Of a DNA stretch of 64,000 nucleotides, positions 28,526 through 38,550 are shown in pieces. The stretch is from the NCBI RefSeq assembly GCF_000813825.1, contig NZ_JWTA01000014.1, positions 1 through 64,000 of the forward strand, given 5' to 3'. The stretch is from Chryseobacterium taiwanense. Lineage in GTDB: Bacteria; Bacteroidota; Bacteroidia; Flavobacteriales; Weeksellaceae. The notes beneath the pieces were generated by a model. It saw only the letters and a list, made by a program, of their open reading frames with translations, made no database searches and was not told the DNA's origin. Position 1 is the stretch's first letter. Each line of letters begins with the position of its first letter. The position numbers and the translations under genes were made by a program.

Positions 28526-29362
28526 ATGACAAAATCAGAATTTCGTTACGCCCATCATCCCGAAGATGTAAAAAAATATACAACTGAGGATTTGAGAAGG
28601 GAGTTTTTGATGAATGATTTATTTAATGAAGATCAGATCAATGTAGTGTATTCTATGTATGATAGAATGATTGTTGGTGGTGTAATGCCTGTAAAAAGTG
28701 CTTTAAAACTGGAACCAACAGACGATCTTAAAGCAGAGAATTTCTTAGATAGAAGAGAATTAGGAATCATCAACGTAGGTGCTGCCGGAAAGGTGACTGT
28801 TGATGGTGAAGTTTTCGAATTAGGAAACAAAGAAGCTTTATACATCGGAAAAGGAGCAAAAGATGTAGTTTTTGAAAACGGAAATGAAGGTCAGACTTTA
28901 TTTTATCTCAATTCTGCACCGGCTCATCATGCTTATCCTACAAAGAAAATCACGAAAAACGAAGCTGAAATTGTAGAGCTAGGCGAAACAAAATATGCAA
29001 ACAGAAGAACAATCAATAAACTGATTGTAAACAGCGTATTAGAAACTTGCCAACTACAAATGGGAATGACCGAGCTACACGAAGGAAGTGTTTGGAACAC
29101 AATGCCTTCTCACACGCACACAAGAAGAATGGAAGCTTATTTTTATTTTGATTTGGAGGAAGGTCAGGCTGTAAGTCATTTCTTAGGGCAACCCAACGAA
29201 ACCCGTCATATTTTTATGAAAAACAATGAAGCGGTATTGTCTCCGGAATGGTCGATTCACTCAGGCGTTGGAACTTCCAACTACACATTTATCTGGGGAA
29301 TGGCAGGAGAAAATATGGACTACGGTGATATGGACGCTGTTAAAACTAACGAACTAAAGTAA
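28526..29362 (+). CDS. kduI: 5-dehydro-4-deoxy-D-glucuronate isomerase
   Basis: A 278-residue cytoplasmic protein, the normal length of KduI. Two cupin-like halves are visible, with the metal-binding motif MPSHTHTRRMEAYFYF near residue 194 (HxH and a glutamate) and the C-terminal histidine in WSIHSGVG near 243. KduI converts 5-keto-4-deoxyuronate (from KdgF or spontaneous ring opening) to 2,5-diketo-3-deoxygluconate. It is the first gene of the plus-strand uronate operon, with kduD starting 8 bases after it. Confidence 0.95.
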   Translation: MTKSEFRYAHHPEDVKKYTTEDLRREFLMNDLFNEDQINVVYSMYDRMIVGGVMPVKSALKLEPTDDLKAENFLDRRELGIINVGAAGKVTVDGEVFELGNKEALYIGKGAKDVVFENGNEGQTLFYLNSAPAHHAYPTKKITKNEAEIVELGETKYANRRTINKLIVNSVLETCQLQMGMTELHEGSVWNTMPSHTHTRRMEAYFYFDLEEGQAVSHFLGQPNETRHIFMKNNEAVLSPEWSIHSGVGTSNYTFIWGMAGENMDYGDMDAVKTNELK

Positions 29363-29370
29363 TTTTTCTA

Positions 29371-30153
29371 ATGAATTTATTTGATTTATCCGGCAAAGTA
29401 GCTGTCGTTACAGGTGGTACTCACGGATTAGGAATGGCAATGGCAGAAGGTCTTGCCGCTGCAGGTGCTGAATTGGCAATCACAAGTACAACGCCGTCAA
29501 AATTAGAGGAAGCTTTAAACTACTATCATTCCAAAGGATACAAAGCAACCGGTTATCTTTTTGATGTGACGGATGAATTGGAAGCCGCTCAGAAAGTAGC
29601 TTTAATGGAAGCTACCCATGGAAAAATAGACATCCTTGTCAATAATGCAGGAATCATCAAACGTATTCCGGCAATTGAGATGGAAGTAGAAGACTTTAGA
29701 AAAGTAATTGATGTAGATCTTACAGGACCTTTTATCATGTCCAAATTAGTTGGGAAATATATGATCAAAAGAAAATCTGGAAAGATCATCAACATCTGCT
29801 CGATGATGAGTGAGCTGGGTCGTGACAATGTAGTAGCGTATGCTTCTGCAAAAGGCGGTCTGAAAATGCTTACCAAAAACTTGGCGACAGAATGGGCGAA
29901 ACACAATATTCAGGTGAACGGAATCGGTCCCGGATATTTTGCGACTTCTCAGACAGAACCTATTCGAGTAGATGGAAACCCTTTTAACGATTTTATCATC
30001 AGCAGAACTCCGGAAGGAAGATGGGGAAATCCGGAAGACCTTGCAGGAACAGCTATTTTCCTGGCTTCAGATGCAAGTAAGTTCATCAACGGACAAATTA
30101 TTTACGTTGATGGAGGAATTCTGGCAACCATCGGGAAACCTGCTAATGAATAA
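29371..30153 (+). CDS. kduD: 2-dehydro-3-deoxy-D-gluconate 5-dehydrogenase (SDR)
   Basis: A 260-residue short-chain dehydrogenase. It has TGGTHGLGMAMA (nucleotide-binding glycine motif) near residue 15, NNAGIIKR near 91, the catalytic serine in NICSMMSELG near 142 and YASAKGG (Tyr-x-x-x-Lys) near 156. KduD reduces 2,5-diketo-3-deoxygluconate to KDG with NADH. Close spacing to kduI (8 bases) and uxaC (18 bases) fits one transcript. SDR substrate calls are often ambiguous, but the neighbours settle this one. Confidence 0.93.
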   Translation: MNLFDLSGKVAVVTGGTHGLGMAMAEGLAAAGAELAITSTTPSKLEEALNYYHSKGYKATGYLFDVTDELEAAQKVALMEATHGKIDILVNNAGIIKRIPAIEMEVEDFRKVIDVDLTGPFIMSKLVGKYMIKRKSGKIINICSMMSELGRDNVVAYASAKGGLKMLTKNLATEWAKHNIQVNGIGPGYFATSQTEPIRVDGNPFNDFIISRTPEGRWGNPEDLAGTAIFLASDASKFINGQIIYVDGGILATIGKPANE

Positions 30154-30171
30154 CAACAGAATTAGACTAGA

Positions 30172-31569
30172 ATGAAACCTTTTATTACCGATAATTTTTT
30201 ATTACAAAATAAATACGCTGAAGAATTATACTTCAAGTACGCAGAAAAACAACCCATCATTGATTATCACAATCACTTGATTCCTAAAGATATTGCAGAA
30301 GACACTGTTTTCGAAAATATCTCAAAGGTTTGGATCGCAGGTGACCATTACAAATGGAGAGCAATGCGTACTATGGGCGTGAACGAAAAATTCATCACGG
30401 GAGATGCTTCCGATAAAGAAAAATTTGAAGCTTGGGCAAAAACAGTTCCGTATACTTTGAGAAATCCTTTGTATCACTGGACGCATTTGGAATTGAAAAG
30501 ATATTTCGGAATCGATGAATTGCTGAATGGAGACAATGCATCAGAAATTTATGATAATATTTCATCTCAGCTTCAGACTCCTGAAAAATCAACAAGAGGT
30601 TTATTAAAAATGATGAATGTAGAATCTCTGTGTACAACGGAAGATCCTACAGATATTTTGAATTACCATCAGGATTTAGCGAAAAGCGATTTCTCGATTA
30701 AAGTGAGTACAGCTTTCCGTCCTGATAAAGCAATTTTAATTGAAAACCACAACTTTGCAGATTATATTTCTAAACTAGGCGAATCTGCCGGAATCGAAAT
30801 CAACTCTTACCAAACGTTGTGTGATGCTTTAACGAAAAGAATTGAATATTTCCATGAAAACGGATGCAGACTATGTGACCACGGGCTGAACAATATTTCT
30901 TTCGAGGAAGTTTCAGAAGCAGAAGTAAGCGCAATTTTCACGGATAAATTGAACGGGAAAGTTATTGCTGAAAAACAGGTAAATCAATTCAAAACAGCCA
31001 TTTTATTATTCTTAGGTGAAGCTTACCATAAATATGGTTGGGTTCAGCAGTTCCATTTAGGAGCCTTGAGAAATAATAACGAAAGAATGCACAGAATTTT
31101 GGGCCCTGATACAGGTTGGGATTCTATCGGTGACTTCGTTCAGGCTGAAACGTTATCTAAATTGTTGAATACTTTAGACGGAAAAGATAAATTAACGAAA
31201 ACCATTTTATATAACTTAAATCCTGCTGACAACGAAATTTTCGCGACGATGATCGGGAATTTTAACGACGGAAGCATCAAAGGAAAAGTACAATTTGGTT
31301 CAGGATGGTGGTTCCTTGATCAGAAAGACGGAATGATTAAACAGATGAATGCCCTTTCAAACATGGGATTAATCAGCTGTTTCGTTGGAATGTTGACAGA
31401 TTCAAGAAGTTTCCTTTCTTTCCCAAGACACGAATATTTCAGAAGAGTATTGTGTAACCTTTTTGGTGAAGAAATGAAGAACGGTGAATTACCTGATGAT
31501 ATTGAACATGTTGGAAAAATAATTTCTGATATTTGTTATCACAATGCCAAAAATTATTTTGATTTTTAA
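30172..31569 (+). CDS. uxaC: glucuronate/galacturonate isomerase
   Basis: A 465-residue protein, typical of UxaC. The amidohydrolase-like barrel has DYHNHLIPKDIAED near residue 32, and later KVSTAFRPDKA near 177, CDHGLNN near 236, QFHLGALRNNNERMHRILGPDTGWDS near 293 in two parts, and GSGWWFLDQ near 375. It converts D-galacturonate to D-tagaturonate for UxaB. It lies 18 bases after kduD and is followed by a 114-base gap that holds a palindrome. Confidence 0.95.
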   Translation: MKPFITDNFLLQNKYAEELYFKYAEKQPIIDYHNHLIPKDIAEDTVFENISKVWIAGDHYKWRAMRTMGVNEKFITGDASDKEKFEAWAKTVPYTLRNPLYHWTHLELKRYFGIDELLNGDNASEIYDNISSQLQTPEKSTRGLLKMMNVESLCTTEDPTDILNYHQDLAKSDFSIKVSTAFRPDKAILIENHNFADYISKLGESAGIEINSYQTLCDALTKRIEYFHENGCRLCDHGLNNISFEEVSEAEVSAIFTDKLNGKVIAEKQVNQFKTAILLFLGEAYHKYGWVQQFHLGALRNNNERMHRILGPDTGWDSIGDFVQAETLSKLLNTLDGKDKLTKTILYNLNPADNEIFATMIGNFNDGSIKGKVQFGSGWWFLDQKDGMIKQMNALSNMGLISCFVGMLTDSRSFLSFPRHEYFRRVLCNLFGEEMKNGELPDDIEHVGKIISDICYHNAKNYFDF

Positions 31570-31580
31570 TTAAATAAAAA

Positions 31581-31642
31581 CTCTCGCATATTTGGCAGAT
31601 TAAGCTTTAAAAAAACACAATCATTTGCTAAATCTGCGAGAG
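31581..31642. repeat. intergenic palindrome, family D copy 3
   Basis: CTCTCGCATATTT and AAATCTGCGAGAG pair over 12 of 13 positions around a 36-base loop. The arm sequence resembles the GCAGATTT repeats at 16131-16229 and 49703-49732. Its place between uxaC and kdgK suggests a role in mRNA processing, or simply insertion of a repeat. Confidence 0.6.
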
Positions 31643-31683
31643 ATAAAAATAAAATTCACCTTGAATAAAGGTTAATTAAAACT

Positions 31684-32691
31684 ATGAGCAACAAAATAGT
31701 CACATTCGGAGAAGTCATCATGAGACTTTCGCCACCCGGAAACAGAACGATGAAGCAAAGCCATGAGATGGAATTCTTTTTCGGTGGAACCGAGCTTAAT
31801 GTAGCATCTTCATTGGCAACAATGGGTTGTGATGTGAGACATATCAGTAGTGTTTCAGATGATTTTGTGGGAGAATCGGCACTTTCTTTTGTAAAAAGCT
31901 TCGGAATTGATACTCATTTTATTTCTAAAAATGAACATCCTCTAGGGTTGTACTTTTTAGAAGTAGGATCATCGGTTCGTGCAAGTAGAATTGCTTACAA
32001 CAGATTGAATGGTTCGTTTGCCAATATTCAGCCTGAAAATATTGACTGGAAAAAAGCACTTGAAGGTTGCCAATACTTTCATTGGACAGGAATTAGTCCT
32101 GGAATTTCTAAAACTGTTTATGAAGCTTTAAAGGAAGGTTTGCAAACAGCCCGTGAATTGGGAATTGAAGTGACAACTGATCCAGCTTACCGTTCCAATC
32201 TTTGGAAATACGGTAAAAACGGAAACGAAGTGTTGAAAGAACTGGTTTCTTTATCGACTATTTTTATTGGTGGAGTGAATGAAATCAACGAAATTTTAGG
32301 AACTCAGTTTTCATCAGATAAAGAAGGTTTCATGGAAGCCTGCAAAGAGTTAAAACAACAATGTCCTTCTATTCATAAAATTTTCGATAAAATAAGAATC
32401 GGTGTTACAGCAAGTTCCCAGCAAACGCAGGGGAGAGCTTTAGTCGATGATAATTATTTTGAAACTGAATTGTTGGAAGTAAATCCTGTCGTTGACAGAA
32501 TTGGAACTGGTGATGCTTTTGCAGCTGGGTTAATTTATGGCTTGATCAATTTCGATGACGAAAAAGCATTAAACTTTGCCAATGCAGCTTGTGCCATAAA
32601 ACATACTATTTTAGGAGATATCAATTATTGCAGTGCAGAAGATATTCTGGAAGTAATGCAAGGGAACTCAGGAGGTCGAATCAAAAGATAA
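31684..32691 (+). CDS. kdgK: 2-dehydro-3-deoxygluconokinase (PfkB family)
   Basis: A 335-residue PfkB-type sugar kinase. FGEVIMRLSPPG at the N-terminus and FFFGGTELNVASSLA near residue 31 are the substrate side; the anion-hole motif DRIGTGDAFAAGLIYGL near 273 carries the catalytic aspartate. It phosphorylates KDG to KDPG, joining the unsaturated and saturated uronate branches. Position in the uronate operon supports KdgK over other PfkB sugars. Confidence 0.92.
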   Translation: MSNKIVTFGEVIMRLSPPGNRTMKQSHEMEFFFGGTELNVASSLATMGCDVRHISSVSDDFVGESALSFVKSFGIDTHFISKNEHPLGLYFLEVGSSVRASRIAYNRLNGSFANIQPENIDWKKALEGCQYFHWTGISPGISKTVYEALKEGLQTARELGIEVTTDPAYRSNLWKYGKNGNEVLKELVSLSTIFIGGVNEINEILGTQFSSDKEGFMEACKELKQQCPSIHKIFDKIRIGVTASSQQTQGRALVDDNYFETELLEVNPVVDRIGTGDAFAAGLIYGLINFDDEKALNFANAACAIKHTILGDINYCSAEDILEVMQGNSGGRIKR

Positions 32692-32720
32692 TTCGTTTTA
32701 ACTAAGACTAGAACATTGCG

Positions 32721-32805
32721 AACTTTGTTAAGTGAACAGCTTTTGAGAGCTTAAAAATTTACATCAAGTTTTAAAAAGAAATCTTACGTCCTTCGCGTTA
32801 AAAAT
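32721..32805 (+). repeat. intergenic repeat family A, variant copy 3
   Basis: The sequence CTTTGTTAAGTGAA followed later by TTTTAAAAAGAAATCTTACG and CTTCGCGTTAAAAA matches the copies at 35257-35376 and 55019-55109 in order and orientation. It lies between kdgK and eda. I see no gene in this gap. Confidence 0.55.
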
Positions 32806-32884
32806 AAAGTATTGCAAGTACAGCATACTAAAGGATGGATTTGATCCCATCAAAAATTATTTTTAAACAAGATAATTAAACAAA

Positions 32885-33544
32885 ATGACAAAAATTCAAA
32901 CCGTTACCAACGCCATCATCAATCAGGGGATCTTACCTCTGTATTACAATGCTGATGAGACGGTAACTATAGAAATACTGAGATCACTTTACAAAGCAGG
33001 AATTCGTGCCGTAGAATATACAAGCCGAGGCGAAGCTGCGTTGAGTAATTTCACCAAAATGGTAGAAGTTCGTAATTCAGAAATGCAGGATATGCTTTTG
33101 GGAATAGGAACGATTAAAAATATAGCGCAAGCAGAAGAATATTATAAAGCAGGTGCAGATTTTTTCATCAGTCCGGGTTTTGTTGCTGAAGTGGCAGCAT
33201 TTCTGATTCCTAAAGATCTGTTGTACAGTCCGGGTTGTATGACTCCGACTGAAATTATCGAAGCAGAGAATTCAGGAGTAACTTTCGTTAAATTATTCCC
33301 TGGAAACGCTTTAGGAACCGGATTCATGGGTGCGATAAAAGATGTTTTTCCCAATCTGAAATTTATGCCGACTGGTGGAGTTGATACGACGAAAGAAAGC
33401 ATTGAAAGCTGGTTCAAAGCCGGTGTTTCTGCAGTAGGAATGGGGAGCAAATTGGTAAGCAAAGAATTGATGCTTGCTAAAGATTATGCAACGATTGAAA
33501 ATGAAACGAAGAAAGTACTGGAAATCATTCAGACTTTAAAATAA
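32885..33544 (+). CDS. eda: KDPG / 4-hydroxy-2-oxoglutarate aldolase
   Basis: A 219-residue class I aldolase of usual Eda length. EYTSRG near residue 39, GIGTIKN near 60, FISPGF near 91 and TPTEIIEAENSGVTFVKLFPG near 120 in order carry the conserved active-site features, including the Schiff-base lysine in FVKLFPG. It splits KDPG into pyruvate and glyceraldehyde 3-phosphate, ending the pathway. The transporter gene starts 22 bases after it. Confidence 0.93.
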   Translation: MTKIQTVTNAIINQGILPLYYNADETVTIEILRSLYKAGIRAVEYTSRGEAALSNFTKMVEVRNSEMQDMLLGIGTIKNIAQAEEYYKAGADFFISPGFVAEVAAFLIPKDLLYSPGCMTPTEIIEAENSGVTFVKLFPGNALGTGFMGAIKDVFPNLKFMPTGGVDTTKESIESWFKAGVSAVGMGSKLVSKELMLAKDYATIENETKKVLEIIQTLK

Positions 33545-33566
33545 TAACTAAATTCTAAAGATTGAT

Positions 33567-35099
33567 ATGAGTTCAGTTAAGTCTCTTAAACCGACTAATT
33601 TCAGATGGACAATTTGTGTATTGTTGTTCATTGCAACAACGATCAATTATCTGGATCGTCAGGTTTTATCATTGACATGGAAAGATTTTATTGCTCCGGA
33701 ATTCCACTGGAACAATAATGACTATGGAAATATTACTGCTTTATTCTCTATTTTTTATGCGATAGGAATGCTTTTCGCAGGGAAATTTGTAGATTGGATG
33801 GATACTAAAAAAGGTTTCCTTTGGGCGATCGGAATTTGGTCTATCGGTGCAGTTTTACACGCTTTCTGCGGAATTGCAACCTCAGGATTTCTTACAGGAA
33901 ACTGGTTTGCAGGTTTTCATGGTTCTAAAGAACTAATAGGAACAGTATCGAATACTTCTGCAATTATCAGTACCAGTGTTTCGCTATTTATTTTTGCACG
34001 TTTTGTATTGGCAATTGGAGAGGCAGGAAATTTTCCGGCGGCAATTAAGACGACTGCAGAATATTTTCCTAAAAAAGACAGAGCATTATCTACCAGTATC
34101 TGGAATGCAGGAGCGACAGTAGGAGCTTTGGCTGCACCTATTACAATTCCTTTCATTGCAAAATCAATGGGGTGGGAATGGGCGTTTATCATTATTGGTG
34201 CATTAGGTTTTCTGTGGATGGGACTTTGGGTATTTTACTATAAAAAACCTCACGAACATCATAAAGTTAACGAACATGAATTAACATATATTCAGCAGGA
34301 TCAGGAAGATTTTCCGACTGAAGAAAATACAACACAAACAGAAGAAAGAAAATTCTCTTTCAAAGAATGTTTCAGTCACAGACAAACTTGGGCTTTTGCC
34401 TTTGGTAAATTCATGACAGATGGAGTTTGGTGGTTCTTTTTATTCTGGACTCCGGCTTATTTAAGCTCGGTTTACCAAATGGATTCCACACAAAGTGCAT
34501 TCCCACTATTCGTTCTTTACATGATTACTTTATTGTCGATCATTGGAGGGTGGCTTCCAAAATATTTTGTGGAAAAGAAAGGTATGAACGCTTATTCTGG
34601 AAGAATGAAAGCAATGTTAATTTTCGCATTCTTCCCTTTATTAGCTTTATTGGCGCAGCCTTTAGGTTCAATGACGTACTGGATTCCGGTTTTAATTATT
34701 GGTATTGCAGGAGCTGCACACCAAGCTTGGTCGGCAAATATCTTCTCAACTGTAGGCGATATGTTCCCGAAAAAAGCGATTGCAACCATCACTGGAATTG
34801 GTGGAATGGCAGGTGGAATCGGTTCATTCATTATCAATAAATCTTCAGGAGTATTGTTCGATCACGCTCACAAAGCCTGGTCAACGGTAGACGGAATTCC
34901 TTTATTGGAAAAATATCCTCAATACATCAACGAAAGATTACCGGACGGATTCTTCGAGCAATTGGAAAAATCCGGAGCAGTAGTGGTAGACGGAATTGAT
35001 AAAGGCTACATGATTATTTTCTCAGTGTGCGCGGTTGCATACCTGATTGCATGGAGCGTGATGAAAACATTAGTTCCAAAATATAAAGTGATAAAATAA
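33567..35099 (+). CDS. exuT: hexuronate MFS transporter, ExuT-like
   Basis: A 510-residue inner-membrane transporter with about 12 hydrophobic segments. NYLDRQVLSLTWKDF near residue 23 and the central motif RFVLAIGEAGNFPAAIKTTAEYFP near 143 (in two parts) are typical of the anion:cation symporter branch that includes ExuT. It is longer than E. coli ExuT because of a loop near residues 95-125 and a C-terminal insertion near 440-480. It likely imports galacturonate or unsaturated monomers into the cytoplasm. It follows eda by 22 bases. Confidence 0.88.
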   Translation: MSSVKSLKPTNFRWTICVLLFIATTINYLDRQVLSLTWKDFIAPEFHWNNNDYGNITALFSIFYAIGMLFAGKFVDWMDTKKGFLWAIGIWSIGAVLHAFCGIATSGFLTGNWFAGFHGSKELIGTVSNTSAIISTSVSLFIFARFVLAIGEAGNFPAAIKTTAEYFPKKDRALSTSIWNAGATVGALAAPITIPFIAKSMGWEWAFIIIGALGFLWMGLWVFYYKKPHEHHKVNEHELTYIQQDQEDFPTEENTTQTEERKFSFKECFSHRQTWAFAFGKFMTDGVWWFFLFWTPAYLSSVYQMDSTQSAFPLFVLYMITLLSIIGGWLPKYFVEKKGMNAYSGRMKAMLIFAFFPLLALLAQPLGSMTYWIPVLIIGIAGAAHQAWSANIFSTVGDMFPKKAIATITGIGGMAGGIGSFIINKSSGVLFDHAHKAWSTVDGIPLLEKYPQYINERLPDGFFEQLEKSGAVVVDGIDKGYMIIFSVCAVAYLIAWSVMKTLVPKYKVIK

Positions 35100-35256
35100 T
35101 TGTTGAACCATTAAGAAAATTAAGAAGTTAAGAGGCGTTCAGAATTTGCAAGCAAATTAGAAAACAAGCTTAAGAAATTTATTTCTCTTAAATCATCTTA
35201 ACTCTTTAATAAAATCTTAATGGTTTAAATTAATATAGAAAGTAAAATTGAATTAA

Positions 35257-35376
35257 AACTTTGTGATCTTATTTAAGTGAAATCGAAGATTCGACGGAGT
35301 CAAACGCCTTTGCGAACTTAAAAATATACATAGAGTTTTAAAAAGAAAAATCTTAGCGCTCTTTGCGTTAAAAAAC
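35257..35376 (+). repeat. intergenic repeat family A, variant copy 4
   Basis: ACTTTGTGATCTTATTTAAG, then TTTGCGAACTTAAAAATATA, then TCTTAGCGCTCTTTGCGTTA, running up to the uxaB start. It matches copies at 32721-32805 and 55019-55109. The 297-base gap it fills holds no gene that I can support. Confidence 0.6.
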
Positions 35377-35396
35377 AAAATCATCGAGTTAGAAAG

Positions 35397-36860
35397 ATGG
35401 AAAATCAGATAAAACAAAAATTAAATCGTGAATTAAACGGTTCTCAGGAAAAGCTTCCCATCAAAATTGTACAATTTGGAGGTGGAAATTTCATGAGAGG
35501 ATTCACAGATTATGTGATTGATAAATTAAATAAAGAAGCAGAATTCAATGCAGGAATTGTAAACGTACAGCCCACTCCAAATGGTTCAGTTCACAAATTA
35601 GAAGAGCAGGACAATTTATACACGCTTTTTACAAGAGGAATTAAAAAAGGAGAAATCCATGATGATAAGCAGGTGATTTCTGCGATTCAAAAATCGATTA
35701 ATCCCTATGCAAATTATGATGAATTCTTAGCATTAGCAAAAGAAGAAGAATTAGAATTTGTATTTTCAAACACAACAGAAACTGGAATTGCTTACGATGA
35801 AACGGAAACTTCTTACGAAGGTCCGCACAGGAATTTTCCTGCGAAAGTTGCGGTGTTGCTTTACGAAAGATTCAAACATTTTAATGGAGCAACAGACAAA
35901 GGTTTGAGAATTATTCCTTGTGAATTAATTGAAGACAATGCGTTTGCCTTAAGAGATATTATAGTTAAATATGCCCAGCTTTGGGATTTGGAAGCTGATT
36001 TTGTGCAATGGATTACACAAAATAATTATTTCCATAATACATTGGTTGATAGGATTGTTCCGGGTTATCCAAAAGACGATGCAGAATCTTACGAAGATCA
36101 GCTGGATTATGAAGATAAAATGATGGTAGTTTCTGAATGTTTCCTACTTTTTGTGATTCAGGAAGCAGGAAATTTAAATGAAAGAATTCCATTCAACAAA
36201 ATCAACGAACAGATTTTGGTAGTTGATGATATTCATCCGTATCGTTTAAGAAAAGTGAGAATTCTGAATGGAGGTCATACGTTAATGTTAGCTCCGGCGG
36301 TTTTATCAGGAAAAGAAACGGTAAAAGAATCTATTGATGATGCATTTATCGGGAAGTTTTTAAGCGAAACCATCTTCAATGAAGTCAATCCTACTTTAGG
36401 GTTAGATGAAAACGAATTGAAAGATTTTGCAGAAGAAGTTTTCGACAGATTCAGAAATCCTTTTATCAAACATTATCAGGCAAGTATCGCTTTATATTTT
36501 GTTTCTAAATTTAAAGTAAGGGTTCTTCCTAGCTTGTTGGGATATGTTGAAATCAATAAAAAATTACCATTGAATCTGACATTCTCTTTAGCAAGTTTAA
36601 TCAGATTCTATCAGGGAAGCTTTGGTGAAAAATCTTTGCCAATCAATGATGAAGAAGCAATTGTTGCTAAATTTAAAGAGATTTGGGCAAACGGAGAGTA
36701 TGATAAAGTTGCGGAATTATCATTAAGTGAAACAACTTTCTGGGGAACAGACCTGACTCAGGTTGAAGGTCTGAAAGAGGCAGTAGTAAAAGCTTTGTCG
36801 GAAATCGATAACAATGGCGTAGAAACTGCATATAACAACTTTATACAATCTTATTCTTAA
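35397..36860 (+). CDS. uxaB: tagaturonate reductase (altronate oxidoreductase)
   Basis: A 487-residue mannitol-dehydrogenase-type protein. The nucleotide-binding site is IVQFGGGNFMRGFTDYVID near residue 24; later NTTETGI near 125, PCELIEDNA near 178 and the catalytic-region motif RKVRILNGGHTLMLAPA near 284 fit UxaB. It reduces tagaturonate to altronate with NADH. The uxaA gene starts 6 bases after it, so the two steps are tightly coupled. Confidence 0.94.
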   Translation: MENQIKQKLNRELNGSQEKLPIKIVQFGGGNFMRGFTDYVIDKLNKEAEFNAGIVNVQPTPNGSVHKLEEQDNLYTLFTRGIKKGEIHDDKQVISAIQKSINPYANYDEFLALAKEEELEFVFSNTTETGIAYDETETSYEGPHRNFPAKVAVLLYERFKHFNGATDKGLRIIPCELIEDNAFALRDIIVKYAQLWDLEADFVQWITQNNYFHNTLVDRIVPGYPKDDAESYEDQLDYEDKMMVVSECFLLFVIQEAGNLNERIPFNKINEQILVVDDIHPYRLRKVRILNGGHTLMLAPAVLSGKETVKESIDDAFIGKFLSETIFNEVNPTLGLDENELKDFAEEVFDRFRNPFIKHYQASIALYFVSKFKVRVLPSLLGYVEINKKLPLNLTFSLASLIRFYQGSFGEKSLPINDEEAIVAKFKEIWANGEYDKVAELSLSETTFWGTDLTQVEGLKEAVVKALSEIDNNGVETAYNNFIQSYS

Positions 36861-36866
36861 GAAATC

Positions 36867-38483
36867 ATGCAAAAGAAAGTACTGAAAGTAAATCCGAAAG
36901 ACAACGTTATTGTAGCGTTGTTGGACTTACCTGCAGGAGAATCGGTACATCTTGACGGTGCAGATTACACGATTCTCAAAGATATAAAGGCAAAACATAA
37001 ATTTGCTGCCACAGATTTTGAAGATGGCGATCACATCATTATGTATGGAGTAATTGTTGGAAAAGCCAACCAATCCATCAAAAAAGGCGAAGTGATTACT
37101 ACCGAAAATGTAAAGCATCAAAGTGCAAAAGTGGAAGGTAAAACGGCTACCTTAGGTTGGAATCCACCTAATGTAGACAAATGGAAAGACCGTACTTTCA
37201 TGGGATATCACCGTGAAGACGGGCAAGTAGGAACAGAAAACGTGTGGCTGTTCTTTCCTTTGGTTTTTTGTGAAAACAAAAATATTGAAACATTAAAAGA
37301 TATTTTTGAGAAAGAATTATTACACGAAAAAGCAAGTAAACATCAACTTTTATTAAGATCCTTACTAAATGGTGGAGCAACTTCTGATGTAGCTGTTGAG
37401 GAAGAAGAGGATACTAGAGTATTTAAAAATATTGATGTAAGATTTATCACTCACCAAGGTGGTTGTGGTGGAATTCGTCAGGATGCGGAAGCATTGGGAA
37501 GATTATTTGCAGGATATGTTAACAATCCAAATGTGGCAGGAGCGACTGTTTTAAGTTTAGGCTGTCAGAATCTTCAGGTGCAGATCTTTATGGATGCACT
37601 TCAGGCTTTGGCTCCCAATAATAAAAAACCGATTGTTGTTTACGAACAGCAAAAATCGGGAACGATAGACGAAATGCTTACCGGAGTTATTAAAGATTCA
37701 TACGAAGGAATTAAAAAAGCTAATGATATTGAAAGAAAGCCAGCATCGATCACGAAACTGAACATTGGTTTGGAATGTGGTGGTTCAGATGGTTTCTCTG
37801 GAATCTCAGCAAACCCGGTTTTAGGTGAGGTTTCCGATATTATGTCTGCGGTGGGAGGAACAACTATGCTTGCTGAATTTCCTGAACTTTGCGGGGTAGA
37901 ACAGGAGCTGGTCAACCGTTGCCTTAACGATGAAGACGGAGTGAAGTTTCTTAAGCTGATGAAAGATTTTGAAAAATCCGTTGTAGCAGCAGGATCAGGT
38001 TTTGATATGAACCCATCTCCCGGAAATATCAAAGACGGTTTAATTACCGATGCGATGAAATCTGCCGGAGCCTCTAAAAAGGGTGGAGCAGCTCCTATTG
38101 TAGAAGTTCTTGATTTTACAGAATATGCTACAAAACCAGGGCTTAATCTGCTTTGTACACCCGGAAACGATGCTGAATGTACTACGGCTTTAGCCGGATC
38201 AGGAGCTACTGTTGTGCTTTTTACAACCGGTCTTGGAACTCCAATGGGAAATCCTATTTCACCGGTAGTGAAGATATCTTCCAATACGGTTTTGGCAGAA
38301 AAAATGTCGGATATTATTGACTTTAATGCAGGTACTGTTATCAGTGGAGATAAAACAATTCCTGAAGCGGCAGACGAGCTTCTGGAGTTTATCATCAAAG
38401 TGGCAAGCGGCGAAGTAAAAACCAAAGCGGACACTCTTAATCAGAATGATTTCATTCCATGGAGACGAGGTGTCTCTTTGTAA
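36867..38483 (+). CDS. uxaA: altronate dehydratase
   Basis: A 538-residue protein, full length for UxaA. An N-terminal SAF-like domain covers residues 1-95 and the galactarate dehydratase/altronate hydrolase body follows: THQGGCGGIRQDAEALGRL near 194, LSLGCQNLQ near 228, LECGGSDGFSGISANP near 302 and FTTGLGTPMGNP near 452. Conserved cysteines fit an iron-dependent enzyme. It converts altronate to KDG. A strong terminator follows at 38512-38547. A long reading frame opposite it is only its shadow. Confidence 0.95.
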   Translation: MQKKVLKVNPKDNVIVALLDLPAGESVHLDGADYTILKDIKAKHKFAATDFEDGDHIIMYGVIVGKANQSIKKGEVITTENVKHQSAKVEGKTATLGWNPPNVDKWKDRTFMGYHREDGQVGTENVWLFFPLVFCENKNIETLKDIFEKELLHEKASKHQLLLRSLLNGGATSDVAVEEEEDTRVFKNIDVRFITHQGGCGGIRQDAEALGRLFAGYVNNPNVAGATVLSLGCQNLQVQIFMDALQALAPNNKKPIVVYEQQKSGTIDEMLTGVIKDSYEGIKKANDIERKPASITKLNIGLECGGSDGFSGISANPVLGEVSDIMSAVGGTTMLAEFPELCGVEQELVNRCLNDEDGVKFLKLMKDFEKSVVAAGSGFDMNPSPGNIKDGLITDAMKSAGASKKGGAAPIVEVLDFTEYATKPGLNLLCTPGNDAECTTALAGSGATVVLFTTGLGTPMGNPISPVVKISSNTVLAEKMSDIIDFNAGTVISGDKTIPEAADELLEFIIKVASGEVKTKADTLNQNDFIPWRRGVSL

Positions 38484-38511
38484 TGGGTTAATTATATTAA
38501 ATATTAGGGTT

Positions 38512-38547
38512 GAAACTGCTTCTTACTTTTTTGTAAGGAGCAGTTTC
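38512..38547 (+). terminator. intrinsic terminator of the uronate operon
   Basis: GAAACTGCT and AGCAGTTTC form the outer stem, with TTAC/GTAA pairing inside, followed by a T-run. It lies 29 bases after the uxaA stop. Confidence 0.85.
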
Positions 38548-38550
38548 TTT

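Noticed and set aside
37640-38434. A 264-codon frame on the minus strand opposite uxaA
   Set aside because: It is the shadow of a clear altronate dehydratase gene, with no promoter and a composition rich in Ser and Pro that comes from the opposite strand.
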